A stretch of DNA of 64,000 nt from Actinopolymorpha pittospori (GCF_014873875.1 NZ_JADBEM010000001.1:6820001-6884000); one strand, 5' to 3'. Counted from the stretch's first letter, positions 41,315 to 52,341 are shown. Notes: generated from the letters alone by a model not told the origin. Translations and numbers: made by a program.

Positions 41315-43234
41315 ATGAGCACCACTAGCGGTACGGGCAGGAGAAGAGGGCCGCGCTCGCGTAAGCGGGCCGCCCAGTGGGCGGCAGGCGCAGGGGCGGC
41401 GACGCTCGTACTGCTCGGCGGAAGCATGCCCGCGAACGCGGACACCCTGGCGCACCCCGCCAAGGGCGACACGACGACCCCGATCAAGCACCTGGTCGTC
41501 CTCTTCCAGGAGAACGTCTCCTTCGACCACTACTTCGGCAGCTACCCGGTCGCGGCGAACACCAACGGCACGAAGTTCACCGCCGACAAGCACACGCCGA
41601 AGAAGATCGACACGCTCCTGCACGCGGGCCTGCTGCAGAAGAACCCGAACCAGTACGCGCCGAAGCGCCTCACGCCGGACCAGGCCATCACCTGCGACCA
41701 GAACCACTCCTACGGTCCTGAGCAGTACGCGGCCAACGGCGGCAAGGCCGACTCCTACGTCCAGAACACCGAGGCGAGCACCTGCTCCGGCGGACTCTTC
41801 GGCGAGCCCGGCCTGGTCATGGACTACTACGACGGGAACACCGTCACCGCGCTGTGGAACTACGCCCAGAACTACTCCCTCGGCGACAACGCCTGGAGCA
41901 GCGTGTACGGGCCCTCCACGCCCGGTGCTCTCAACCTCGTCTCCGGCCAGACGCACGGCGTGATCTCCGTCGACCCGAAGACCGGCACCGAGAACCCCAC
42001 CCAGACGGCGACTCCCGACCCGTACACCGTGGTCTCCCCGGACGCCAAGGGTGTCGGCACGGTCATCAACGACCCCGACCCGGCGTTCGACGACTGCTCC
42101 GACAACAGCCACACCAGCTCCAACGCGCTCGCGGTGATGCAGGGCAAGAACATCGGTGACCTGCTCAACGACAAGGACGTGTCGTGGGGCTGGTTCCAGG
42201 GCGGCTTCCGTCCCGCCACCCCGTGGGACGGCCAGCAGGGACACTACGCGAGCTGCGCCGCCGCCACCCACACCAACGTCGGTGGCGCGTCCTCGGTCGA
42301 CTACAGCCCGCACCACTCGCCGTTCATGTACTACAAGTCGACGTCCAACCCGCACCACCTCCCGCCGAAGAACGTCGCCGAGATCGGCCACAACGGCCAG
42401 GCCAACCACAACTACGACCTGACCGACTTCGACGCGGCGCTGCGTTCGGGCCACCTGCCGGCCGTCAGCTTCCTCAAGGCCGCGGAGTACCAGGACGGCC
42501 ACGCCGCCTACTCCGACCCGCTGGACGAGCAGGACTTCCTGGTCAAGGAGATCAACCAGATCCAGCAGTCCCCGGAGTGGAAGGACACCGCGGTCGTCAT
42601 CGCCTACGACGACTCCGACGGCTGGTACGACCACGCCTACGCCAAGCCGCAGAACGGCTCCACCGACACCACGCTCGGCTCCAACAACAAGGCGACCGAC
42701 GGACCAGCCTGCCAGGCCGGCCCGAAGGCGGCTGGTGGCTACGCGGACCGCTGCGGACCGGGCACCCGGCAGCCGCTGCTGGTGATCTCCCCGTACAGCA
42801 AGGTCAACTCGGTCGACCACACCCGCACCGAGCAGGCCTCTATCACCAAGTTCATCGAGGACAACTGGAACACCGGCCGCGTCGGTGACGCGTCCTTCGA
42901 CGCTCGCGCCAAGAGCCTGGACGGCGCCTTCAACTTCAAGCACCCGAACAACCAGCAGGTGCTGTTGAACACCGACGGTTCCGTCAAGTCCGTGAAGCCG
43001 ATCCACAACTCCGCGCCGAGCAAGCCTGGTCACGGCGGCAAGGACGACGGCACGCACGGCGTGGCGGCCGCCGGCACGGGTGGCGGAACCCCGCCCACCA
43101 CGCAGGCGCTCGCCCAGACGGGCACGCCGACGACGCCCGCGCTTCCGATCGGCATCGCCGCCGGTGTGCTGCTCATCGGTGGCGGCGCGCTGTACGCCCG
43201 CAAGCACCGCCGTCAGGCGGTCGGCGCGGCCTGA
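41315..43234 (+). CDS. Wall-anchored phosphoesterase (phospholipase C/acid phosphatase family)
   Basis: A 639-residue exported enzyme of the alkaline phosphatase superfamily (phosphoesterase family PF04185). Signal sequence: residues 1-43 (basic stretch, WAAGAGAATLVLLGGS, cleavage near ANA-DT). The catalytic start is IKHLVVLFQENVSFDHYFGS, where Thr/Ser after EN is the nucleophile; metal sites include VVIAYDDSDGWYDHAY and PSFLKA-like segments. The C-terminus has a Gly/Pro linker, LAQTG, a hydrophobic helix (PIGIAAGVLLIGGGALY) and a basic tail RKHRRQ: an LAxTG signal for class E sortase. It probably releases phosphate from lipids or esters at the cell wall. Confidence 0.88.
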   Translation: MSTTSGTGRRRGPRSRKRAAQWAAGAGAATLVLLGGSMPANADTLAHPAKGDTTTPIKHLVVLFQENVSFDHYFGSYPVAANTNGTKFTADKHTPKKIDTLLHAGLLQKNPNQYAPKRLTPDQAITCDQNHSYGPEQYAANGGKADSYVQNTEASTCSGGLFGEPGLVMDYYDGNTVTALWNYAQNYSLGDNAWSSVYGPSTPGALNLVSGQTHGVISVDPKTGTENPTQTATPDPYTVVSPDAKGVGTVINDPDPAFDDCSDNSHTSSNALAVMQGKNIGDLLNDKDVSWGWFQGGFRPATPWDGQQGHYASCAAATHTNVGGASSVDYSPHHSPFMYYKSTSNPHHLPPKNVAEIGHNGQANHNYDLTDFDAALRSGHLPAVSFLKAAEYQDGHAAYSDPLDEQDFLVKEINQIQQSPEWKDTAVVIAYDDSDGWYDHAYAKPQNGSTDTTLGSNNKATDGPACQAGPKAAGGYADRCGPGTRQPLLVISPYSKVNSVDHTRTEQASITKFIEDNWNTGRVGDASFDARAKSLDGAFNFKHPNNQQVLLNTDGSVKSVKPIHNSAPSKPGHGGKDDGTHGVAAAGTGGGTPPTTQALAQTGTPTTPALPIGIAAGVLLIGGGALYARKHRRQAVGAA

Positions 43235-43327
43235 AGCACAGGCCCACGACCACCATCGCGACGAGGCTGACTCGCCACTGATGCCCAGCCGACCCCTGGT
43301 CTGAGCGTCCGAGCGCAGGTCCGAGGT

Positions 43328-43351
43328 GCCGCCCGGTACACACCGGGCGGC
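43328..43351. terminator. Bidirectional hairpin terminator
   Basis: GCCGCCCGG (43328-43336) and CCGGGCGGC (43343-43351) form a perfect 9-bp stem with a 6-base loop, midway between the convergent phosphoesterase and SRPBCC genes. Confidence 0.75.
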
Positions 43352-43364
43352 CCCCTTCGCGTTC

Positions 43365-43847
43365 TCAGCCGCCGGTTTCGCGTTCGGCCGCGCGACGCAC
43401 GGCGCGCAGCATGTGCGCCACGAACGCACGGTGGGCGCCGGAGCTGATGACCAGCCCGCGGTAGACGGAACCGTGCAGTCCGGGGAACTCCGCGTTCGTC
43501 CGCGCGGTGAGTGTCGTTCCGCCGGAACAGACGGCCAGCGTGAACACCCACGCGTACCTCGAGAACCGATGCCGGCCCGTGAGGCGCAGCAGGTGTCCGG
43601 GCACGGCTCGCGCCACCGCGAACCCGGGCAGCGTCGCGCCGTCGTCCAGGGCGGTCCCGGACGCACGTCGCGGTTCGGCGGCCAGCACGGACGCCAGTGC
43701 CTGCGCGCCGGAAAGATCCGGGCGGGTGAAATGTGTGAGGAGAGAACGCCACACGACCAGGGGCGGCGCCGACACGACGACGTGATGCTCGTCGACGAAC
43801 GGCAGGTCGTCCTCCCCGCCGGGGATGGGGTCCGTACGCGCGTTCAC
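43365..43847 (-). CDS. SRPBCC-family protein
   Basis: A protein of about 160 residues with the START/Bet v1-like pattern: FVDEHHVVVSAPPLVVWRSL, LPGFAVARAVPGHLLRLTGR and FTLAVCSGGTTLTARTNAEF, ending with the long C-terminal helix VYRGLVISSGAHRAFVAHML. It should bind a small hydrophobic ligand; homologues include DUF2867-like and polyketide cyclase-like proteins. The frame is open to 44078. GTG 43847 is chosen because similarity begins about there, but the start is uncertain. Confidence 0.65.
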   Translation of the reverse strand: MNARTDPIPGGEDDLPFVDEHHVVVSAPPLVVWRSLLTHFTRPDLSGAQALASVLAAEPRRASGTALDDGATLPGFAVARAVPGHLLRLTGRHRFSRYAWVFTLAVCSGGTTLTARTNAEFPGLHGSVYRGLVISSGAHRAFVAHMLRAVRRAAERETGG

Positions 43848-44107
43848 GAGATCGCCCCGCGCCGTGTCTTCGTACGTCCAGCTCGCATGGCCCCAGCATG
43901 GCAGCGGGCGGGGGAGGGCACGTCGCGTCCGCTGCGGGCCGCCAGGCGCTCGGTGACACCCCGTCACGACCGGGGGCCGGCTCCCCTCCACTACCCAGAG
44001 TCGCCGATTCGGCCCAACCCCGACTGCCGAGATCCTGCAGCCGCGGCATCGGCTCCAGCACGCGTCGGCATTGGGCAAGCCCGGCGCGGCATGGCACGAT
44101 TTCGCAG

Positions 44108-44557
44108 GTGAGCAGCAAAACCGACCCGGCGCAGCATCTGAGCGACCTCGCGCGGCTACGGCGCGTGCGCGACCGCATCGACCGGGAGTACGCGCAGCCG
44201 CTGGACGTCGAGGCGCTCGCGAGGGGCGCGCACATGTCGGCCGGGCATCTCAGCCGCGAGTTCCGACGCGCCTACGGCGAGTCTCCGTACGGCTACCTGA
44301 TGACGCGGCGTATCGAGCGCGCGATGGCGCTGCTGCGCCGTGGCGACCTCAGCGTCACCGAGGTCTGTTTCGCGGTCGGTTGCTCGTCGCTGGGCACCTT
44401 CAGCACCCGCTTCACCGAACTGGTCGGCATGCCGCCCAGCGCCTACCGGCGCCAGGCCGCGGAGGCGACCGTGGGGATGCCACCGTGTGTCGCGAAACAG
44501 GTGACCAGACCGATCAGGAATCGAGAAGCACCGGCCAGCGAGCCTCACCTAGTGTGA
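44108..44557 (+). CDS. AraC-family transcriptional regulator
   Basis: A 149-residue protein made almost only of the AraC DNA-binding domain: LDVEALARGAHMSAGHLSRE, FRRAYGESPYGYLMTRRIER, AMALLRRGDLSVTEVCFAVG and TFSTRFTELVGMPPSAYRRQ. There is no N-terminal ligand domain. GTG 44108 follows CACGAT by 7 bases, so leaderless translation is possible. It lies 5 bp before a VOC gene; the AraC-VOC pair is a widely conserved actinobacterial operon in which the VOC protein may be the regulated detoxification or sensing partner. Confidence 0.9.
   Translation: MSSKTDPAQHLSDLARLRRVRDRIDREYAQPLDVEALARGAHMSAGHLSREFRRAYGESPYGYLMTRRIERAMALLRRGDLSVTEVCFAVGCSSLGTFSTRFTELVGMPPSAYRRQAAEATVGMPPCVAKQVTRPIRNREAPASEPHLV
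44550..44555 (+). promoter_or_regulatory. TAGTGT -10 box inside the AraC stop region
   Basis: TAGTGT, which overlaps the AraC stop codon, ends 7 bases before the VOC ATG at 44563. It would let the VOC gene be expressed without its upstream neighbour. Confidence 0.4.
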
Positions 44558-44562
44558 CCGCC

Positions 44563-44973
44563 ATGGACATCACGATTCACGCGAGCTTCCTGCCGCACAT
44601 CGATCACAACGCGTCTCTGGCCTTCTACCGCGACGTCCTGGGCTTCGAGGTCCGTAACGACGTGGGTTACAACGGGATGCACTGGATCACCCTCGGCCCC
44701 GTTGACCAGCCCGACACCTCGATCGTCCTGTACCCGCCGAACGCCTCGCCCGGCGTCACCGAGGACGAACGTCGTACCGTCACCGAGATGATGGCCAAGG
44801 GCACCTACTCCGGCATCAACCTGGCCACCAAGGACCTCGACGACACCTTCGCCCGTCTCCAGGCCGGCGACGCCGAGGTCGTCCAGGAACCCACCGACCA
44901 GCCCTACGGCATCCGCGACTGCGCCTTCCGCGACCCGGCAGGCAACCTCATCCGCATCCAGGAACTCAGCTGA
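44563..44973 (+). CDS. VOC-family (glyoxalase-like) protein
   Basis: A 136-residue VOC protein. SFLPHIDHNASLAFYRDVLG is the first beta-alpha unit with a His at the metal position; MHWITLGPVDQPDTSIVLYP, TYSGINLATKDLDDTFARLQ and GIRDCAFRDPAGNLIRIQEL complete the fold, with the Glu ligand near the end. It is paired with the AraC regulator just upstream. Function probably detoxification or ligand sequestration; unknown substrate. Confidence 0.88.
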   Translation: MDITIHASFLPHIDHNASLAFYRDVLGFEVRNDVGYNGMHWITLGPVDQPDTSIVLYPPNASPGVTEDERRTVTEMMAKGTYSGINLATKDLDDTFARLQAGDAEVVQEPTDQPYGIRDCAFRDPAGNLIRIQELS

Positions 44974-44988
44974 ACCGTCCCGACGAAG

Positions 44989-45025
44989 GGCCCTCTGACC
45001 TGGGAGTTCGTCCGGGTCAGAGGCC
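44989..45025 (+). terminator. Hairpin after the AraC-VOC operon
   Basis: CTCTGACC (44993-45000) and GGTCAGAG (45015-45022) form an 8-bp stem with a 14-base loop, just after the VOC stop. No T-run follows. Confidence 0.55.
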
Positions 45026-45144
45026 ATCGTCGCGGTACCCCCAGCAGGGACGCGAAACTTCGACCAAAGCCATCGCTGGTTAGATCGAGCCAGGCAGCGC
45101 CGATGGAGACCGCGAAGGCGGCCCGTCCGACAGATGGAGACACG

Positions 45145-47535
<2,391 letters not shown>

Positions 47536-47554
47536 CCGACGCGCTCGCGCGACA

Positions 47555-47605
47555 CCGTGGGACGGGTTCACTCAGCTGTTTCGGCTGTTTCGACTCGTCC
47601 CACGG
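47555..47605. terminator. Hairpin between convergent uvrA-like and arsR genes
   Basis: CCGTGGGACG (47555-47564) and CGTCCCACGG (47596-47605) form a perfect 10-bp stem with a 31-base loop that contains a second small repeat. It lies at the convergent 3' ends. Confidence 0.6.
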
Positions 47606-47991
47606 CAGCCTGAGATGTTGATATGCGACATGGAGGGGTCGGCTCGTGGTGAAGACGTGCCGCCGCTGATCGTGCGCTCCGAGGGGCGGTCGTAGGTCGC
47701 GCGCGGACCACCCACCTGGTCGGCGGTGTCGGCGAGCTGGCTCAGCGCTGCGGCCAGGTCCCGCAGGGGAGTGGCCTGGAGTGCGTAGATGCGCCGCTGA
47801 CCGGTGCGCTGAGAGGTGACGAGGCCGGCGCGCTCGAGGGTCTGCAGGTGCTTGGTCGTCTGCGGCTGACGCGCCTCGGCGAGCTGGGCGAGAACGCCGA
47901 CCGAGCGGGGCTGCTGCGCCAAGAGGCTCACGAGCCGCCAGCGAGCCGGGTCGGCCAGTGCGGTTAGGAGTGCGTCCACAGGCAGAAGCAT
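47572..47991 (-). CDS. ArsR-family transcriptional regulator
   Basis: A 139-residue ArsR-type winged-helix protein. LLTALADPARWRLVSLLAQQ, VGVLAQLAEARQPQTTKHLQ and TLERAGLVTSQRTGQRRIYA cover the DNA-binding domain (residues about 5-85). No cysteine metal site is visible, so it is probably one of the many ArsR proteins that do not sense metals. The last 45 residues lack domain character and overlap the terminator, so the natural stop may have been lost. GAATATTC at 48002-48009, just upstream of its start, is a likely operator. ATG 47991. Confidence 0.82.
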   Translation of the reverse strand: MLLPVDALLTALADPARWRLVSLLAQQPRSVGVLAQLAEARQPQTTKHLQTLERAGLVTSQRTGQRRIYALQATPLRDLAAALSQLADTADQVGGPRATYDRPSERTISGGTSSPRADPSMSHINISGCRGTSRNSRNS

Positions 47992-48277
47992 TCGCGACAG
48001 AGAATATTCGTGTCAAGGAATAGCTTAGGGGCCCTCGGTTCAGTCGGAGCCGGGCGGCGTCGGGATCCGCCAAGGTTCGGCCCGAAGATCCCAGATCCCA
48101 GGACGGTCCCGGTGGAAGTCCTGGCCGGCGACTTCCGGGTCCTGGCCCTGCTGGCGTTCGACGGCAACGCACACGTGGAGCAATCCAGGCCTGCCGACAG
48201 GTCTGCCGACCTGCCAGGACGGGCCCGTCAGCCAGCCACGGATGCGAGTTTTCGATGGATGCGACGCCCGTGAGCTA
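47992..48277. other. Gap left of the dif-like site
   Basis: It contains the ArsR operator GAATATTC (48002-48009) and a scrap of coding-like sequence on the plus strand at about 48118-48190 (GDFRVLALLAFDGNAHVEQS) that is also present at 36.85 kb. No complete gene is visible. Confidence 0.4.
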
Positions 48278-48305
48278 AGCGCCGATAATGAACATTATGT
48301 CAACT
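48278..48305 (+). other. dif-like XerCD recombination site
   Basis: A 28-bp site with the layout of bacterial dif: XerC-side arm AGCGCCGATAA (48278-48288), central hexamer TGAACA (48289-48294) and XerD-side arm TTATGTCAACT (48295-48305). E. coli dif is GGTGCGCATAA, TGTATA, TTATGTTAAAT, so the inner parts ATAA and TTATGT and the 11-6-11 spacing agree. It lies in a non-coding stretch about 500 bp from a Xer-like recombinase gene. It may be the chromosome dimer-resolution site at the terminus or the attachment site of an element that uses the Xer system. Confidence 0.75.
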
Positions 48306-48787
48306 AGTCGATGGAGAGGGGTCTTCCCTGACGTCCAGAGGGTCGCCCACGCGGCCTTCGACCCGCACCCTCCGTCGCGTTTCCTCATTCGTTTCGCGTG
48401 GAGGCCTCGTCTCGGTCGACGTCGCTGTCGCGGCGGCGCGGGCAACGTGAATGTTCGTCGTGCGGCGGACAGCGCGTAGCCGGCGTGGTGGTCGAGACGA
48501 GCACGACAACATCAGGACTTGCCGTCAGGTATCGGCCTGAGCCGATCTGGCGACCCGGAAGGTGATCATCGGCGCCGGCGGCCCGCCCTCCCGCCCGGCC
48601 TGGAGGCTGCGCGTTCTCGCAGGTCAACGCTGGTTCGGCCGCAATCTCCGCAGGTCGACGCGGGGATGTGGCGTCAGTGACGAACCCTGCACGGAGTGGG
48701 GTCGGCCGCAAGTGGCATCAGATGGATTCTGGAGGCCGCACCACCACGGCGTGATTCATGTCGTGTAATAGGCAATCCGCGACATGG
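48306..48787. other. Non-coding gap between dif-like site and recombinase
   Basis: No convincing reading frame on either strand. Open frames have random composition. The region may be part of a terminus or an attachment site; no other repeat was seen. Confidence 0.4.
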
Positions 48788-48793
48788 TATGTT
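48788..48793 (+). promoter_or_regulatory. TATGTT -10 box, tyrosine recombinase
   Basis: TATGTT ends 7 bases before ATG 48801, consistent with a leaderless transcript. Confidence 0.4.
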
Positions 48794-48800
48794 TCCGGCC

Positions 48801-49862
48801 ATGGTCGAGCCGAGAGTGTTGTCGACAGTGAGTGTTCACGACGCCGTGCTGGAGTACCTCGAGGTCCTCGAGCGTCGCGTCATGCGTTCTCAACTCAGTG
48901 CCACCACCCTGCACGCCTACTACCGCGACCTCACCGACTTCACCACTCTCCTGGGTCCAGACACTGTGCTCGACGCGATCGAGGCAGACCACCTGGAAGT
49001 CGCGCTGACGACCATCGCGAAAGCGCCCGATCGCCGCTACACCAAGGGTCTGAAGATCGCCGAGGATGGCTCCACTCCCCCGGGTCGCGGGCCACACTCG
49101 CTGGCTCGCTGGTTCGCCGCGGTGCGCGGGTTGTTTCGCTGGGCCGCGGACAGGGGCTACGTCCAGATCGATCCCACCACGCGGCTGAGTCCGCCGCGGA
49201 CACCGAAGCGAGCCGCCGGCGCGCGCCTCGGCCTCCGAATCGACGAGGCGTTGACCCTGCGTGCTTCGCCGGCCAGCCGCGCACCGGAAACCCTGCGGGC
49301 AGACCAGCGGTTGTTCGTACGCGACGAGGCGATCCTGCGTCTCCTGGTCGAGTCCGGACCACGGGTGTCGGAGCTGTGCGGCGCCAATCGCAGCGACATC
49401 CGCCTGCACGAGGAAACCCACACGCCCGTTCTGCACGTTCGGGGCAAGGGCGGCAAGAACCGCGACCTGCCCCTGTCGAAGGCGACGCTCAGGACCATCG
49501 AGCGTTACCTGGCCGAGGAACGCCCCGCGCCTGCGCAGCCGAGCTTCCGTGACCGCGCGGAACGCATCAAGGTCGACGATGCGGCCAGCGCGTTGTTCGT
49601 GTCTGTGCGTGGGAAAAGGCTCTCCCCTCGTGACGTCCAGCGAATGGTCGAGCGTTACACCAAGGAGTTCCTCGGCCGGCGGGCGACACCACACTCACTC
49701 CGGCACACAGCTCTGACCGTTCTGGCCAGAGCCGGTGTCGACATCGCCACCGTCGCACAGATCGCCGGGCACTCCAGCCTGGCCACGACCTCTGTCTACA
49801 TGGACGACTCGATGAGTGCCGCCGCCGAAGCCATCGACAGCTCCCCGCTCGCCCGCGACTGA
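48801..49862 (+). CDS. Tyrosine recombinase, XerC/D-like
   Basis: A 353-residue, apparently intact tyrosine recombinase. The N-terminal SAM-like core domain (about 10-115) reads LEYLEVLERRVMRSQLSATT and LHAYYRDLTDFTTLLG. All catalytic residues are present: Arg in ESGPRVSELCG, Lys in VRGKGGKNRDLPL, HxxR in TPHSLRHTALTVLARAG, His in QIAGHSSLATT and the nucleophilic Tyr in TSVYMDDS. It is somewhat longer than XerC/XerD (about 300) because of an insertion around residues 240-255. It lies 500 bp from a dif-like site. It could be a Xer protein proper or a mobile-element relative that uses dif. Confidence 0.9.
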   Translation: MVEPRVLSTVSVHDAVLEYLEVLERRVMRSQLSATTLHAYYRDLTDFTTLLGPDTVLDAIEADHLEVALTTIAKAPDRRYTKGLKIAEDGSTPPGRGPHSLARWFAAVRGLFRWAADRGYVQIDPTTRLSPPRTPKRAAGARLGLRIDEALTLRASPASRAPETLRADQRLFVRDEAILRLLVESGPRVSELCGANRSDIRLHEETHTPVLHVRGKGGKNRDLPLSKATLRTIERYLAEERPAPAQPSFRDRAERIKVDDAASALFVSVRGKRLSPRDVQRMVERYTKEFLGRRATPHSLRHTALTVLARAGVDIATVAQIAGHSSLATTSVYMDDSMSAAAEAIDSSPLARD

Positions 49863-49881
49863 GCCGGCCGTCCGAGAGGAT

Positions 49882-50451
49882 TCAGCTCGCGTCGTCGCCC
49901 GCCGTGAAGCTGACCTTCGCCGTGTCGACGGTCCCGCCGCGACGGCCGGGTGCGATCTGCCAGTCCCAGTAGAGGTTGGTGTGCGCGACCACCTGCTCCG
50001 GGCTTGGCGCTCCGTATTCGCTGAGGTCCTCCGTCGTGTGGGCGTCGCCGACCAGGGTCGCGTCATACCCGCGCACGAAGGCGCCGTGCAGGGTCGAGCG
50101 GATGCACGCGTCGGTCTGCGCGCCGGTGACGACGATGCGGCCCACCCTGAGCTCCGCGAGTCGTGCTTCCAGGTCGGTGTCCTCGAAGGAGTCGAGGTAG
50201 GTCTTGTGGACGAGTGGCTCGGAGTCGAGGCGGACGAGTTCGGGCACGTACTGCCAGTTCTCGCTGTCGCGCGGGAGATTGTCGTCGGAGTGCTGCACCC
50301 ATACGACTGGTACGTCCTCCACTCGCGCCTTGTCGAGCAGGGTGTTGATGTTGGCGATCACGTCGTCGCGGTTGTGGGTGCGGGCCACCACGCCGTTCTG
50401 GACGTCGATCACGAGAAGCGCCGTGTTGGGCCGATCGGGCAGAGTGGTCAT
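49882..50451 (-). CDS. Isochorismatase-family cysteine hydrolase
   Basis: A 189-residue hydrolase. The catalytic triad is Asp in TALLVIDVQNGVV, Lys in EPLVHKTYLDSFEDT and Cys in VTGAQTDACIRSTLHGAFVR. The family includes isochorismatases, nicotinamidases and other small amidases; the Val-Gln-Asn after the Asp is closer to the general cysteine-hydrolase branch. CAGGAG precedes ATG 50451. It converges with the recombinase gene and is not obviously linked to a pathway here. Confidence 0.9.
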   Translation of the reverse strand: MTTLPDRPNTALLVIDVQNGVVARTHNRDDVIANINTLLDKARVEDVPVVWVQHSDDNLPRDSENWQYVPELVRLDSEPLVHKTYLDSFEDTDLEARLAELRVGRIVVTGAQTDACIRSTLHGAFVRGYDATLVGDAHTTEDLSEYGAPSPEQVVAHTNLYWDWQIAPGRRGGTVDTAKVSFTAGDDAS

Positions 50452-50563
50452 GGGAGTCTCCTGGTCTCTCCGTCGCGGAGCCTGATGGCCCACAGAGTAG
50501 GTGGGACCACCGACAGCCGCAGGCATCGTGGGGTGCCGTGGCCGTCGGGTCAGCCGTCGCGCG

Positions 50564-51682
50564 TCAAACGCAGCTGATGCGGCGGACGTCGAGCTGGAGC
50601 CAGCGTGCGAGGTCGGCGATCTCACGGTCGACCGCGGCGGCCATGGCCTTGGTGAACGGCACGTCCTGGTGGATCGCGTTGACCAGGAGCGCGCCGGCCT
50701 TGCGGTCGGCCGTGGCGTCGAGCTTGCCGACCAGCTGGTCGCCGTGGAGCAGCGGAAGGGCGAAGTAGCCCCACCGCCGTTTCGCGGCCGGTTTGTACAT
50801 CTCCAGCTGGTACTCGAACTCGAAGAGGTCCTGGGCACGGGCGCGGTCGTGCACGAGCCGGTCGAACGGCGACAGCAGCGCCGTCCGGCCGTGGAACGGT
50901 TCGTCGAGCAGGGCCGGCTCGAGCCGCCACTCCCCTCGCACGCCTTCGACGGCCACGACCGCGGGCTCCCCCGCCTCGCCGACGTCGGCGGGTTCGACGG
51001 GGAACTCCGGACCGCGGACCCGGGCGATCCCGAGGGCGCGCAGCCGCCGGCGGTCGCGCTCTTGCTCAGCCTCCTCGACCGGGAGAACCGGTCCGTCCGG
51101 GTAGACGCGTTCGGCGAGGTCCCACAGCCGGTCGCGTCGCTTCCGTCCGGCGACCGCGACCTCGCCACGTTGCACCATGAGGTCGAGCAGTTGGGTGACG
51201 TTCTTGTTGTTGGTCCAGCCGGTGGAGCCCCACGGCTTCTCGCAGGTGTCGGGGAGCTCGCGTGAAGGCAGCGGCCCGGCGTCGCGTAGGCGGTCCAGAA
51301 TCTGGCGGCGGCAGCGGTCGTTGGCCAGCACCCAGTCGCGGCGGAACTCCTGCCAGTCCTTGAGCTCGCCGGTTCCGGGCCACGCGGCCATGTCGGCGCG
51401 GTAGAGCGCGATGTCCTCCGCGGGACGCACCATGGCCCGAAGCTCGAACAGCCGGCGGTCGTCCAGCGCGGCACGCAGGTCGCTGGGTGAGTACGAAGAG
51501 CCAAGGCGGCTCCAGGCGACCAGATCGGCGCTCGGCGCGACGGCGCTGATCGGGTCGAGCTGGAGCAACGTGAGGTGGCGCACCATCGACAGCAGGTCGG
51601 TCGGGCGTTCCCGCTGGAGCAGCTGGGCTCGGATGGCCACCCGTCGAGCGTCCCGGCGGCTGAGCGTGTGGACGTGGGCCAT
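50564..51682 (-). CDS. AlkZ/YcaQ-family DNA glycosylase-like protein
   Basis: A 372-residue winged-helix protein of the HTH_42/YcaQ family. The QxD catalytic motif is in HLTLLQLDPISAVAPSADLV; further landmarks are RAMVRPAEDIALYRADMAAW, ALLSPFDRLVHDRARAQDLF and FEYQLEMYKPAAKRRWGYFA with LPLLHGDQLVGKLDATAD. Relatives unhook interstrand DNA crosslinks (AlkZ protects the azinomycin producer; YcaQ in E. coli). TAGGCT (51691-51696) is 8 bases before ATG 51682, so it may be leaderless. It is divergent from a GNAT gene. Confidence 0.88.
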   Translation of the reverse strand: MAHVHTLSRRDARRVAIRAQLLQRERPTDLLSMVRHLTLLQLDPISAVAPSADLVAWSRLGSSYSPSDLRAALDDRRLFELRAMVRPAEDIALYRADMAAWPGTGELKDWQEFRRDWVLANDRCRRQILDRLRDAGPLPSRELPDTCEKPWGSTGWTNNKNVTQLLDLMVQRGEVAVAGRKRRDRLWDLAERVYPDGPVLPVEEAEQERDRRRLRALGIARVRGPEFPVEPADVGEAGEPAVVAVEGVRGEWRLEPALLDEPFHGRTALLSPFDRLVHDRARAQDLFEFEYQLEMYKPAAKRRWGYFALPLLHGDQLVGKLDATADRKAGALLVNAIHQDVPFTKAMAAAVDREIADLARWLQLDVRRISCV

Positions 51683-51741
51683 GGCCCCAGAGCCTAGGGG
51701 TTGTCGCCCCCGGAGTCGCCGGTGTGACGATAATCCTTCGA

Positions 51742-52341
51742 GTGCCCGATCCCATGCCCGCGGCAGTACGTTCTGGTCGGCTACGAGCGCTGCGACAGCC
51801 GACCCTGCCGGTCGACGAACTCCTCCTGCGCCCCTGGCGTCTTTCCGATGCCCACGCTGTCGTCGGCGCCTACCAGAACCCCGACATCCGACGATGGCAC
51901 GTTCGCTCGATGGAGGAGCATGAGGTTTCGGCGTGGCTCGCGTCGTGGTCGCGTCGGTGGCAGGAGGAGACGGGCGCTGGTTGGGCCGTCACCGCGGACG
52001 ACGTGCTCGTCGGGCGGGTCGGCTTCCGCCGCATCGACCTGGGCGAAGGCGTCGCCGAGATCGGGTACTGGACTCTTCCACCCGCACGCGGCCGGGGTGT
52101 CGCGACCCGTGCCGCCCGCGCGGTCACCGCGTGGATGTTCACCCACGTGGGCCTGCACAGGATCGAGCTCAGCCATTCGGCGGTCAACCCAGCCTCGTGT
52201 CGGATCGCCGAGAAAGCAGGGTTCGCGTACGAGGGCACCAAGCGCCGGCAGGGCCTGCACCAGGACGGCTGGCACGACATGCATTTCCATGCCCGCCTGG
52301 CGGAGGACGAGGAGGCCGGGCCGGTGTCAACAGATCGTTGA
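51742..52341 (+). CDS. GNAT N-acetyltransferase, RimJ/RimL type
   Basis: An acetyltransferase of about 199 residues. ELLLRPWRLSDAHAVVGAYQ is the family N-terminus, GVAEIGYWTLPPARGRGVAT the acetyl-CoA-binding loop, and RIELSHSAVNPASCRIAEKA with GFAYEGTKRR the last strands. This group acetylates protein N-termini or small amines. GTG 51724, GTG 51742 and ATG 51754 are all in frame; 51742 is a compromise. It converges with the response-regulator gene. Confidence 0.85.
   Translation: MPDPMPAAVRSGRLRALRQPTLPVDELLLRPWRLSDAHAVVGAYQNPDIRRWHVRSMEEHEVSAWLASWSRRWQEETGAGWAVTADDVLVGRVGFRRIDLGEGVAEIGYWTLPPARGRGVATRAARAVTAWMFTHVGLHRIELSHSAVNPASCRIAEKAGFAYEGTKRRQGLHQDGWHDMHFHARLAEDEEAGPVSTDR

Noticed and set aside
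41291..43666. A 791-codon open frame antisense to the phosphoesterase
   Set aside because: It is the mirror of a strong coding frame in GC-rich DNA, is rich in Arg, Val and Gly without domains, and the plus strand encodes a complete recognised enzyme.
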